Positions 48,867 through 58,970 of a stretch of DNA of 64,000 nucleotides are shown piece after piece. The notes beneath the pieces are model-generated. The model saw only the letters and a program-made list of their open reading frames with translations. It did not search any database and was not told the DNA's origin. The position numbers were made by a program, and so were the translations under genes. The DNA is from Gonatopus flavifemur (Eukaryota > Arthropoda > Insecta > Hymenoptera > Dryinidae). The stretch lies in the NCBI GenBank assembly GCA_018340375.1, contig JAFFJZ010000010.1:8742001-8806000 (forward strand), in the 5' to 3' direction. Numbering within the stretch: the stretch's first letter is position 1; each line of letters begins with the position of its first letter.

Positions 48867-48975
48867 CCCAGACAGCACAACGTGCCACTGGAACGTTTAT
48901 GGAAGGTTTATAGAACGTAGGAAAGGTTTTCTGAACGTTCAGAAAACGTCCCAGAGACACATTGTGCTGTTAGGG
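48867..48975. mobile_element. CCCAGACAGCACAA-family element, copy 2
   Basis: A 109-base element flanked by TA (48865-48866 and 48976-48977). Its ends are CCCAGACAGCACAACGTG and its diverged complement. The interior repeats GGAACGTTTATGGAAGG and TTCTGAACGTTCAGAA. It is related to 43236-43312, and a similar end lies at 61543. Confidence 0.8.
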
Positions 48976-50134
48976 TAGGTTCTCATGAGAATCTCACCAG
49001 AAGCTAGTAAGAATTTAAACGTTAGCTATAAGAGCTTGAAAGAGCCTGGTGAGAACCGATATAACGCTTGCTGGGGAGGTTGTCTTCAAACGCAATTCTA
49101 CCTCTAAATTCACAAATCCTCTGCACCTTAGCTGGAATTTTTGATTTCAACTCTTGTATTATTTCTGAACGGCAACACCCCGGATCTTGTATATTTTGTC
49201 TGTCTATTGACGTCCCTCCGCATTCGCTTATTCGACTGCGTTCAATTTATTATTCAATTATGTAATACTGAATTACCTGTGTTTTTCAATCGCTAAAGAT
49301 ACAAAGACCGAAGATTCTACTGGAATGTGCGATTGAAAGTACCGAATTCATAGTTTAAGACCAAAATTTTACATTCATTGGTTACTCACTGTGGTTGGAT
49401 TATAAAAGAATAAAAAAATATATCCCCATTCGGATTACATGTCGGAATTCTTTCATCGAGAATGTTACGAGAAGCAGCGAATTTGTATATTTCAGAGAGA
49501 AGTATTGAACGCATCTTGTTTCAGACAGTTTCCTCTTGACCTTGTTTCTCTCCGCTCGAGTTGAATGTGAGTAATGTGAGTTACATAGTTTCTTTTTGCG
49601 ACGTTGGATAAAGAACATTGAATTCCACGGAATTTTCAAAAAGTTCTGTTGAACCCTTTGGGGATGAAATCAATCTTTTTTGGTGCTTTTCTGTTTTTCG
49701 CTGCCAGTGTACGATAGAATTATTCTTTCTCAGTTGACACAATTCACAAGATCTCATCGAGGAATGAAACTTGCGGAACTATTTGATTCGACTCTTTTGC
49801 GTTTATTTTGATTTATCGTAATTTTTCAACTATGATTATTTGGCAGTTAAAAACGATAAAAGCATGTTTAAAAGATTCCAAATCTCACATTAAACTCGTA
49901 AAATTTTATACAATCGAATCTCTTTAAATCAAAAATTTCGACGAGTCAAAACAATATTCTCAATACATCAAAATTTATATTCTTATTTGAGAGAATTCTT
50001 TTGAGTCCTTGAGATTCAAATGACCGTTGTTTGGCTGTACAAACTTGTTGCAACATAAATTGAAATCTTCGATATCAGGGTTTCATTTTAACCTTGAATA
50101 TCTTGGGAAGCGGATGATCCCGAGCTCAAATATA

Positions 50135-50381
50135 CACTGAAAGAAAAAATTCCCGGAAACAATAAAACATTTAGTTGCATAGTTGCCATAAAATACCTAA
50201 TTGATTTGAATGAACTTTCATTGCTCGATTAAATATTTATTCAATCAAACAAATATTTAATGAAATATTTCATCAATGGAAACAGTTATGCAATTGAGTC
50301 AATGACAGTTCATTCAAATTAATTAAGTATTGTATGGCGACTATTCAGCAAAATATTTTATTGTTCTCAGAAATTTCAGTT
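50135..50381. mobile_element. CACTGAAAGAAAAA hairpin element, ATTAATTAGG theme
   Basis: Starts CACTGAAAGAAAAAATTCCC after TA. Arms pair AACAATAAAACATTTAG with CAAAATATTTTATTGTT, and TGATTTGAATGAAC with GTTCATTCAAATTA. The right terminus is a diverged TTTCAGTTG. Confidence 0.7.
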
Positions 50382-50640
50382 GAAAATTCAATGAGTTCTC
50401 GCCTGAAACTTCATAAAAAAATTATAATCATGAAAGTTAATGAATAATTGTTACATTTCAATGAGGAATTTTGAAATTTCATCACTAATGATAAATTGAG
50501 GAACTATTATCAAATTCAATATGCAAATATATTTCATAAATAATTTTGCATTTAATTCAAAAATGTTTCTAACAGTGAAAAATTGTATTTCAAATGCACT
50601 GAGAATTGATAAAAATCGAGTGACAGCCATATTTTATTAC

Positions 50641-50724
50641 CTGCACATTCTTCCAAGATCTGTACTGTTTCACCTATTTCGAGGGGAAGTCCATATCGTG
50701 TGTCTCCGCGCCAGTTGTAAACAG
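50641..50724 (-). CDS. spg: DOCK3/4-type (sponge-like) exon, N-terminal half of SH3 domain
   Basis: Internal exon of 84 bases between acceptor TTTTTCAG and donor GTAATA. Two bases complete a codon, 27 codons follow, and one G remains. That G joins the GT of the next exon as the glycine of GWYRG, so the phases agree exactly. It encodes VYNWRGDTRYGLPLEIGETV then QILEECA. This is the first half of the SH3 domain of DOCK family members, closest to DOCK3/4 by the GDTVQILE-like core. The preceding exon with the start codon (ending about KYGV) was sought to the right and not found. The intron to the next exon is 10,091 bases long and packed with hairpin elements. Confidence 0.9.
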
Positions 50725-51664
50725 CTGAAAAATAAAAAAAAGTACAGAGTTAGAGAGAGAGAGAGAATGATACAAAGTGAAAGAATAATGATTGTTCTGG
50801 ACATCATATGTTCAGAAGAGAAGAAAGTAGAACTGTGTGTCAAGCTACTGAACGGGAAGTGGTCATAAACCATTCCTCATTTACCAATCAAATTTTGTAG
50901 GTTGTATTACCAACGTAATATTCATATTTATTATTTTTTAAATATTCAAGAGGTGTTTTGTAATTTCATAACTTCATGAACATGATGTATGGAAAATGTT
51001 GATACATAGATTAGTATTTGAACAAAAATCCAATAAATCTTTCATCAGTGCGAATAATCGAAAACAAAAGGAATTACACGCTCACTGTGGAAAATGGATG
51101 TGAATTTTCTGAGATTATGTTCAAGCGATATATCTAGAGTTATATATGATAACTGAAGATTACATTTACATGGTAAAAGTAAATGTTTGTTAACTGTAAT
51201 AATGTGTGAATTTGTACTCACAAGATACATCAGTTTCATTAATGTTTTTCATTCCCTTGTTTGTTGTAATTTAATTCCACAAGTGACATGAATTACAAAG
51301 TTTCTGACAATTATGACGACTTCACTTAACTGAATGATGGAATTACTGAGAATTCGTTCTGATCTGTGCAGCCTTAATTTGGAAATGGACTGAAATTCAG
51401 CCTTTCCCATTGTGTCAGCTATTGTTTTTTGTGCTTACTTCACACTAAAAATAGGCTTCTTTTGGCTGCATCTTAAATTCAGTCATGGCACAATCTGAAT
51501 TCAAAATTTCCTTCCCACAGTGTAGTTGAGCAAAGATGCGAACATTAATTATGCCCAGATAATGAGTAGGTTCAAGCTTAGCTAAGGACCAAACATTCTT
51601 CCTTGACTACAGCATTCCGCGTTGAATAGTGAAGCGAGGATGAAGTTTAGGTTACGAGTTCATG

Positions 51665-51896
51665 CACTGAAATGTGATCAACAAAAGAATTGTGTTATCC
51701 CAGCAAAATCTTTGTTGTCTCAACCAAATTTGTGTTGTGTCAACAACACAATTCTTTCGTTGTGATGATAATAATTCTTTGTTATTATAACAAATAGATG
51801 ACACAACACAAATTTGGTTGAAACAAGAAAAATTTGGTTGGGATAACAAAATTCTTTTATTGATCACATTTTACCGAAAAAATTTTCTTTTCAGTG
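51665..51896. mobile_element. CACTGAAA hairpin element, CAACAAAATT theme
   Basis: Starts CACTGAAATGTGATCAACAA and ends TTTTCTTTTCAGTG. Arms pair TGATCAACAAAAGAATTGTG with ACAAAATTCTTTTATTGATCA. The interior alternates ACAACACAAATTTGGTTG and its complement. Confidence 0.75.
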
Positions 51897-51982
51897 TGTA
51901 CTTGTTGTAGAGCATTGTCCCCGAGGAAATAAATGATCTGTACGTTGCATCGCGTAGATTTAAGATGGATGAACGAGATCGA

Positions 51983-52358
51983 TAGGGGAGAGTTGCCTTT
52001 ATTGGACCATCACCTTATGATGCAAGAGGAAGAAGCTCAGGGATTCTTGTTATATGCGGTCTACCTGAATTTCGAAATTTCCCACAAGGTGAGGGTTTGG
52101 TTTGGGGAGGTTTGAAAAGAATACCTTCCCCTTTTCAATCACCCCCTTCCCGTCTTCCCCAAACTAAACCCCCACCTTGTGGGAAATTTTGAAATTCAGG
52201 CACGCCGCATATAACAAGAATGTCGAAATTCAGACTCGTTCTAATCATAAAGTGATAATGTTTATCAATGTGACATTATCGCTGTATGATCAGAAGAAAT
52301 CTAATTTCTTTCCTCTTGCAATTGAAGGTGGTGGTCCAATCAAGACAACTCTCCCCTA
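51983..52358. mobile_element. Long foldback element abutting mariner 2
   Basis: Ends TAGGGGAGAGTTG (51983-51995) and CAACTCTCCCCTA (52346-52358) match perfectly. Inner arms of about 63 bases (52048-52110 and 52157-52220) pair around ACAAGGTG and CACCTTGT. The mariner at 52363 inserted at the TATA just beyond the right end. Confidence 0.82.
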
Positions 52359-52362
52359 TATA

Positions 52363-53657
52363 CAGGTTGGTTGAAAAGTTTCTGCGCTCGAAATGAAAGA
52401 ATACTGTTTTTGTTACGAAATATATTTTTTTATTCAATATAATCTCCTAGAAGCTCAATACACTTGTTCCAATGATCTTCCAATAATTTTATCCCATCCT
52501 TATAATGGTTTTCCGGAAGCTCTGCAAAATAACCGTCTACGGCTGCTATGGCCTCTTCATTCGACGAAAAATGCTTTCCACGAAGGAATTGTTTGAGATT
52601 TCTGAAGAGATAGTAGTCGCTAGGAGCCAAATCTGGCGAATACGGTGGATGTTCAAGCAATTCGTACTTGGGTTCTTTGAATTTAGCCATCGTCAAAACA
52701 CTTTTGTGAGAAGGTGCATTATCTTGATGAAAAATGATTTTTTTCTTCTTTAAACCAGGTCTTTTCTCACGAATTTTTTCATCCAGCTGATCCAAAAGGG
52801 TGCAGTAATATTCGGAGTTGATTGTTTTACCTTTCTGAAGATAATCAATGGACAAAATTCCTTTTGCATCCCAAAAAACTGATGCCATAACCTTCTTTGC
52901 TGATCGTTGTGACTTCACCTGCTTTGGAGCTGAACAACCAGCTTCAGTCCACTGTAAACGTTCTTGTTTCAATTTAGGATCATGATGGTAGATCCAAGTC
53001 TCATCCATAGTTATAAAACGACGCAAGAAGTCGGTTTTATTCTGCTCAAAACGCTCCAAATTACGCTGAGAAATTTGTTTTCGATCCAGTTTTTGTTGAA
53101 TTGTTAACGTGTGCGGCACTAACTTTCCAAACAGTTTTTTCATACGTAATTCTTCATGTAAAATATGGAGTACTCGTTCGTCTGAGATGCCTATGGCATT
53201 AGCAATTTCACGCTTAGTCAAACTTGGATCTTCACTAACCATATTATGTACATGCTCAATGATTTCTGCTGTGGTTGCAGTTTTTGGTCGTCCTTCGCGT
53301 GGATCGTCTTCAAGGCTAGTACGACCACGTTTAAATTCACCAGCCCAAAATTCAACGGTGCGTTTTGAAGGTGAGGACTCCTTATACACCTCTAACAATT
53401 GTTCATAAATTTCCTTTGCTTTTAAACCCTTCAAAACAAAGAATCTAATGACTGCACGATATTCAATTTTTTCCATATTAAGAAAAATCAGTGACACGTC
53501 AACTTCAAATGGCTTGTAAACAAAGAATGAATTGACAGAATGACTTGTAACTTTGCATGTGTTCTCAGGACAGATATGTAGTATCTATGGAAGTAGCAGA
53601 TATGGAAGTAATGTGAGGTTCTCCATACTGATTTTTTAGGTAACTTTTCTCTGCGTG
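52363..53657 (-). mobile_element. mariner element 2, intact transposase frame
   Basis: The left end begins CAGGTTGGTTGAAAAGTTTC after TA (52361-52362). The right terminus is not a clean inverted copy: only AACTTTTC (53643-53650) and a final TG before TA (53658-53659) fit. Placing the end there gives 1295 bases, the same length as mariner element 1, with similar untranslated spacings (67 and 181 bases). The right boundary is therefore inferred. The transposase lies on the - strand. The element sits upstream of the first visible DOCK-type exon, perhaps in its first intron. Confidence 0.8.
52430..53476 (-). CDS. mariner transposase, full length, DD34D intact
   Basis: Uninterrupted frame of 348 residues from the ATG at 53476 (MEKIEYRAV) to TAA at 52430-52432; seven more codons are open upstream, but only from a non-ATG start. 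The N-terminal paired-like helix-turn-helix DNA-binding region spans about 1-115. The linker is followed by the DDE domain. The catalytic residues are D158 (ITMDETW), D252 (HQDNAPSH) and D287 (APSDYYLF), with 34 residues between the last two. All three are present, and the length is typical for mariner. It is clearly related to, but not a recent copy of, the transposase at 1674-2724. The enzyme could be active, but the element's right terminal repeat looks damaged, so this copy may not move itself. Confidence 0.93.
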   Translation of the reverse strand: MEKIEYRAVIRFFVLKGLKAKEIYEQLLEVYKESSPSKRTVEFWAGEFKRGRTSLEDDPREGRPKTATTAEIIEHVHNMVSEDPSLTKREIANAIGISDERVLHILHEELRMKKLFGKLVPHTLTIQQKLDRKQISQRNLERFEQNKTDFLRRFITMDETWIYHHDPKLKQERLQWTEAGCSAPKQVKSQRSAKKVMASVFWDAKGILSIDYLQKGKTINSEYYCTLLDQLDEKIREKRPGLKKKKIIFHQDNAPSHKSVLTMAKFKEPKYELLEHPPYSPDLAPSDYYLFRNLKQFLRGKHFSSNEEAIAAVDGYFAELPENHYKDGIKLLEDHWNKCIELLGDYIE

Positions 53658-53659
53658 TA

Positions 53660-54962
53660 ACGGTCTACTATTGTCAAATCAGTATTATGTCCTACTCTCA
53701 CATAGCTATCTGCTGTAACGATACTTCACCTTCACACCCTAGTTGAAAAAAGGTCTACTAAATTCCATTGAGTAATGAAAAAACCAGCCACGCTTGTTTC
53801 AATCCGTTGAAAGTTATGGGAACCGATTGAATCAATCAGATGTAATGGGAATTCAATAGGTTTCAATGAATATCCAATAGACCTTCCCCATCAAGGAATC
53901 TTCACAATAACCACACATTTGTTTTGTCAGCGGTCATTCTATTGGAAGAACGATCGTTCGTACGAAACAATTTGTTGCTCGATATTAAATAAGACCACAT
54001 TTCCCATTTCTTTTCTTTTCATTCAACAGCATACATCGTCGGATAACTGTTGGATGGTGTGTAGAAAAGAAAAAGGAATAGAAAGCAGAGAATTCATGGT
54101 GATGATGAAGAAGAGACAGAAAAAAAAACACAGTCCACTAGTACCGAATACCGAATAGAAATCTTGGCACTGCAATTTAAAAGAGAAAGCTCGATAATTT
54201 ATGCACTGTATCACATTGAAAATAATGTCAAGCTTCTTCTTGTGTCTTTGGGTGCCAAAAAATTCCAACATACATGATCGTTGCGTTTGCGCTTACGCTC
54301 TTTCTGGTTTTCTGGATATATTTCATTGAGCGAATCTTACTCCTCTTGGCTCGCGCATGTAATTGAATCTTATTAATGAATTCATGAAAATAGCGAATGG
54401 ACGTGTGAAGGTTCGCTCAAGTAAGAAATGAAATAATAAAAAGAACAGTCGGATTCGATGTTTCAAAGAATTTCTCAAATTACTACGGATTAATTTGTGT
54501 TTTTTTTTGTTTCTTTTTTCGAATATTTCGACTCCTTCTGCAAGTGAATACAACTCCGGATAAAACGTGTGAAAAAAACTCATATCTCTTTCAATGTTTG
54601 AATTAATTTTTTTTGCACACGTTAACAAACCATAACATTGATTTTTTTTAATCTCAGTCAATTATTCTACATTGTATAAGTTAATATTATCACATCTTTC
54701 CTCTTGGCTACTCAGCCACTGGAGGATTCCAATTTATGTTTGGTGAAAGTTTGTGATTTCAAAAAGTCCCTCAATAATGTGATTAGCAAGCGATGATAAC
54801 TGATATCTGAGTTAATCCAACTAAACTTTAACTGTAAGTCTAGTTTTCAGAAATATGAATGAAACTGCTGATTTGATGAGAATAAAAATTTCAAAAACTT
54901 TTATTTAAAGTCATTAGATTTTTCAACTGTCCAATATGCAACTCACACAATACGGATCTTTT
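53660..54962. other. AT-rich sequence, no gene seen
   Basis: Short open frames only. GTAACGGTCTACTA at about 53657 and AGGTCTACTAAATTCC at about 53752 share a word with the nearby repeats. Nothing else is recognised. Confidence 0.35.
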
Positions 54963-54963
54963 G

Positions 54964-55240
54964 GCGACATCAAGAACATTGTCCGAATAGCAATAGTTCC
55001 AAAATCTAGATCTCATTGAATCCTTTCGGAATCACAAAATGAACTACTGAAGTGTCAGCAGAATAGAGTCCTTGGAGAATTCAATTTGCCTTTTGTCATA
55101 CTATATATTGTACAAGGACTCTATTCTGCTGACATTTCGGTAGTTCATTTTGTGATTCCGAAAGGATTCTATGAGATCTAGTTTTTGGAACTTTTGCTAT
55201 TTGAGTTGTAATGTCCCCAGAATCTGAGGACGTCGCCAGG
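54964..55240. mobile_element. Near-perfect long hairpin, 88-base arms
   Basis: Core arms at 54987-55074 and 55113-55200 are inverted copies with few mismatches, separated by a 38-base loop. The pairs include GGAATCACAAAATGAACTAC and GTAGTTCATTTTGTGATTCC. Weaker pairing extends to GGCGAC (54964) and GTCGCC (about 55235). There is no coding content. A transcript would be a strong double-stranded RNA. Confidence 0.88.
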
Positions 55241-56383
55241 GGATACGTGCTGCACAAGAACTACACCCGTTTTCTCGATGATTCACTTCGTGAATCGATT
55301 AAGCGAGACATGCACATTGATTTTAGTATTCAGCCTTCAGAATACACCCTGAATTATATCAATTCTATATAAATTCTATAAAATTTATGGGGTTAAGTGT
55401 TTCAACGACAATCCACTGAGGTGTATTTCGCGAATCTCAAAGAAATACAGTCATTTCCTCTGACTTTACCTGACTTTCACTGACCATCTTCAAAATTTTC
55501 CCTGACTCTCGAATAAATATAGCCAGATAGCACACGCAGAACCCTAGTGAAAATATTTTATAGAATCTCATGTAAAGATTGAGCTCTATGTAAACTTTAT
55601 TGAATTTTTATAGAAGAGTCCATGGAAAGTCACGGAGGAGAAATTTATTCGTCAAAGTTCTATACAAATTTTATATAATTTGCATAGAGCTAAATCTTGA
55701 CATGAAGTTCTATGAAATTTCTTCACTAGGGAATCCTTTTTGAAGAACAGGCACAGAATTCCTCAAGAGCTCTTTTCGAACTGATGAATTCATGAACAAC
55801 TCTGAAAGAGTTCAATGTTTCCAGACATCCAAGAATACAAAATTCTATCTTGGAATATTGAAATTTTTTTACAGTTCGGTATGTGGATATTAATATTGAC
55901 CTACAAAATATACATGAAAAAAGAATATATACCAACTCCATTTCTTTTTATTGATAAACTCTCTTGAACTTCTATTAACATATGAATAAAATAAACAGTT
56001 TTCTAAATTATACCCAATCAAATCACCCACTTACGATCATCTACATTCATTTAAACGATTATTCAAATAGTTTCAGTCAACAAATAAATTAATCAATATT
56101 TTACCATCATATTTTTTAATCACATCTCTAAGATTTATAAATAAAGTGAAAAGCTGTAAAACTTATTCAGGTTCAGATGAAATAAAAATTTTGTCTTCTT
56201 CGAAATTCAAAATCTTCATCCGACGCTGTACAGACCTAGACAAACCTTCAAAGATTCATCCCTGAAAATTTCAGACTTTCTGATGCGTCCAACCTCGAAT
56301 ATTTTGTGCGAAAAAATGCCACCAGATGGAGCCACCTATGCGCTAGTATTTGGGAATATGGACCTATTTTTTTCGTTACAATA
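55241..56383. other. Intergenic sequence with a degraded hairpin
   Basis: TTATAGAATCTCATGTAAAGATTGAGC (about 55559) and its diverged complement (about 55684) suggest another small hairpin at 55540-55730, with TATAGAA words inside. No gene seen. Confidence 0.4.
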
Positions 56384-56926
56384 CACTGAGAAGAGAGTTT
56401 ATTTGTATTTAATAAAGCTTACTTTGGATACGGCGAACTATAATTGACTTTATTAATTATTAGGGGTGTGTGAGTAATTGAAGTTTCGAGTCGAGTCGGG
56501 CCGAGTACGCGAAATTCACCGAGTACTCGAAAAGTATATAATATACATGAATATGAATATAATCTATATGTGATACTGGATAACGATCCCTTGTGTTCTC
56601 TAAAAATATTCGACCCTTTGCAAATGATGATTCATGTCAATTCTAAGAAAATCGACAAATTACTCGAAGATTATCGAGTAACTCGAGAATTTCGAGTGGT
56701 ACAAAATACTCGACTCGACTCGAGAATACTTCAAAATTTCGAGTACTCGCACACACCTGTTAACTATAAATCAAGCTTATTAACTGTTATAAAGAACCTC
56801 ATATGACATTTTTCAACTGTTAATGAACTTTATCTGAGGATAATGAGTCATGTTTGTGTGTGATAAATATTTATTTCGCCGTATCCAGAACAAGATTTAT
56901 TAAATACAAATCAACTTTTCTCTCAA
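56384..56926. mobile_element. CACTGAGAAGAG element split by a second element
   Basis: Starts CACTGAGAAGAGAGTTTATT after TA and ends ACTTTTCTCTCAA before TA. Arms pair TTTGGATACGGCGAA with TTCGCCGTATCCAGAA. The middle contains the TAGGGGTGTGTGAG element (56461-56760), which separates the two halves. Confidence 0.75.
56461..56760. mobile_element. TAGGGGTGTGTGAG element nested in the previous one
   Basis: Ends TAGGGGTGTGTGAG and CTCGCACACACCTGT. The interior repeats GAGTCGAGTCGGG, CTCGACTCGACTCGAG and GAGTACTCG. The family has an intronic copy at 36077 and a fragment at 1297. Confidence 0.75.
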
Positions 56927-57253
56927 TACAAAATCATTCAATTCGAAAATTAATAAAATCAACGAGAAAAATTGTTATTTCGACGAAAAAAATGAGTCTA
57001 TATGCGCTTAATAGTTGAATACTTATTTCAACTAATCTGTATTTTCCGTGCGTAAAAAGGTTTCAATCTTCTCTTGCTGATGCGTATAACAATTCTTTGT
57101 TGTAGAGTACTGAAATTATACGTTTTCAATAGTTTTGTAAACGTTAAATGCCATTTTGGGAAGAGTACTGTTACGTTCCATGAAACGTAATGCGGATCAT
57201 TCCATACAGATTTTAAGTATCGGTTTCAAACTATCAGGAATCATGGCATTCTA

Positions 57254-57311
57254 TTGGCTCAATGAGTACGACGCTGGATTGCGATTATGAAAGTCATGGG
57301 TCCGAATCCTG
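57254..57311 (+). repeat. tRNA-like pol III promoter, possible SINE head or tRNA relic
   Basis: TTGGCTCAATGAGTA resembles an A box and GGGTCCGAATCC (57298-57309) a B box, at tRNA-like spacing. No cloverleaf with good stems could be drawn, and the acceptor arms do not pair, so a functional tRNA is unlikely. A tRNA-derived SINE or a decayed tRNA is more probable. Confidence 0.4.
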
Positions 57312-57467
57312 CCACCAAGTGTTGACAATACTCTCAATGAAGTTTGTTCCAAAATTCGCTTCAAATAATCTTCGAATTCGTTCCATTTACTCTTTGTTCA
57401 CTTTTCTTTAAAGTTTATGTTTCCTTTTCGCTTCATCTCAGTTTCCACCAGAGATGCGAGAATGATG

Positions 57468-57815
57468 CACTGAGAAAAATGTGTTTCGTAGAACTAGCAA
57501 TAAGAGCATTGCTGACATTTTATTGTTGAATATACAATAATTCTTGTTCTTGTAGCAATATATAGTTGTCTTATTAACAATAAAATTGTCAATTCAACAA
57601 TTTTATAGCTGGTTGATATGTGACAATTCAGCATTGTCATATGTCAACCTACAATAAAAATCGTAAAAATATGACCGTTAACATTGCTGAATTGACAATT
57701 CTATTGTTAACAAGACAACATGTATTGCTATAAGAACAAAAATTACTGTATTTCCAACAATAAAATGCCAACAATTCTGTGATTGCTAGTTCTACGAAAC
57801 ACATTTTTCTCAGTG
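57468..57815. mobile_element. CACTGAGAAAAA hairpin element, 348 bases
   Basis: The ends are perfect for 34 bases, starting CACTGAGAAAAATGTGTTTC. The remaining arms stay paired almost to the centre (about 57640). The internal theme is AACAATAAAATTGTCAATT. It is the clearest full-length hairpin of this family. Confidence 0.9.
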
Positions 57816-57939
57816 TGTAAATTTAATTTGTTCAAAGTGTATCACACGGGGACAAGAGATCTTCAAAAAATAGTAAAGTTTGCTAAGATACATAGCACAG
57901 CTGCCCTCGATATGTGACATAATAACCCATGTGTGTATG

Positions 57940-58640
57940 GACCAATGGCCCAATCGTGGACCAAGTCTAGCACAAGACCTACCAAGATTTGCCCTGAACA
58001 ATTTACCAAACTTGGCCCAGGCTTGAGAATGATAGGATGAGGACAAGCTTGGGCCAGTGGTTTGGCCAGGCCCGGTCCAATTCATTCACCAAGCATCAAT
58101 CAATGCTCCTTTGATCGCAGATATGGATGAAGAGAGTAATTAATTCATATTTCAGTTCATGACTTCCTCCCTCAGAATACCATAAATAAATTATCTTAAA
58201 ACGATAGAAAAAATGTAACAAGACTGGGACAAGCTTGTATGATCATTAGAAAATTTGCGTTCTTTGATATTTCAATCAATTTTGATTATATAGTGTGTAG
58301 GATTAATTATGGCAGGACGATCGGGCCAGCCCTGACCCGATGGTTATCCCCAAGTCTTCAGGCATTGTAAATTCAAAATTCAGTCAATATTTATATCAAT
58401 ATTGGCACAATTGTTCTTCACGAATGCTCGATTTTCACATTTGTGCCAAGCTTGTACCAAATGTAGTGACATTCCCAAAATATTAACGAATGTACCATGA
58501 CTGACTGTCCATTGGGAACAATTGGACAATCATGGAACAATATTGAGCCATATGTTCTTCACGGAAGTTTTTCTTCTGACAAATGTGCCAACCTTGGGAC
58601 AAGCTTGGTTGTTTTCAGTCTTGGCAATACCTGCATGGGA
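57940..58640. repeat. CTTGGCCCA/CTTGGGACAAG-themed repeat region
   Basis: Words such as TTGGCCCAGGCTTG, AAGCTTGGGCCA, GGGACAAGCTTG and GTGCCAAGCTTGTACC recur in both orientations. The region resembles the block at 640-1215 in base composition and motif. Clean borders were not found. Confidence 0.5.
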
Positions 58641-58862
58641 AATCATATCACGTCATATTTTAATTTCTAGGCACATAAAAATCAAAATCAGTGATAGAAA
58701 TTACAAAAATTCCCAATCCTTATAGTAAATCACAAAGATACTACATGGCATAACAATTATTTCACATCCCATAATCAGTAAATCGCATAGCTCATTCTAC
58801 TGCGAACGTATTAAAAATATGCTATTTTTTCAAGGAGACACTTTTCTGCGTGCAAGATGTAA

Positions 58863-58970
58863 CCCTGTAAACAATGATTGCTGATGTTTCAATGAGAGAC
58901 TGATAGCCCGGCAATGGTGGGGAACAGCCATTCCTGGCACTTTCAAATGCCTGCACTCATGTTTACTGGA
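58863..58970 (+). mobile_element. CCAGTAAACA-type short element, copy 2
   Basis: A 108-base repeat from CCCTGTAAACAATGATTGCT to CATGTTTACTGGA, aligning along its length with 45804-45910. The last dozen bases are an inverted match to the first (CCAGTAAACAT). Confidence 0.7.

Noticed and set aside
51933..52115. Open frame near mariner 2
   Set aside because: It lies in one arm of the foldback element 51983-52358 and its complement is repeated in the other arm.
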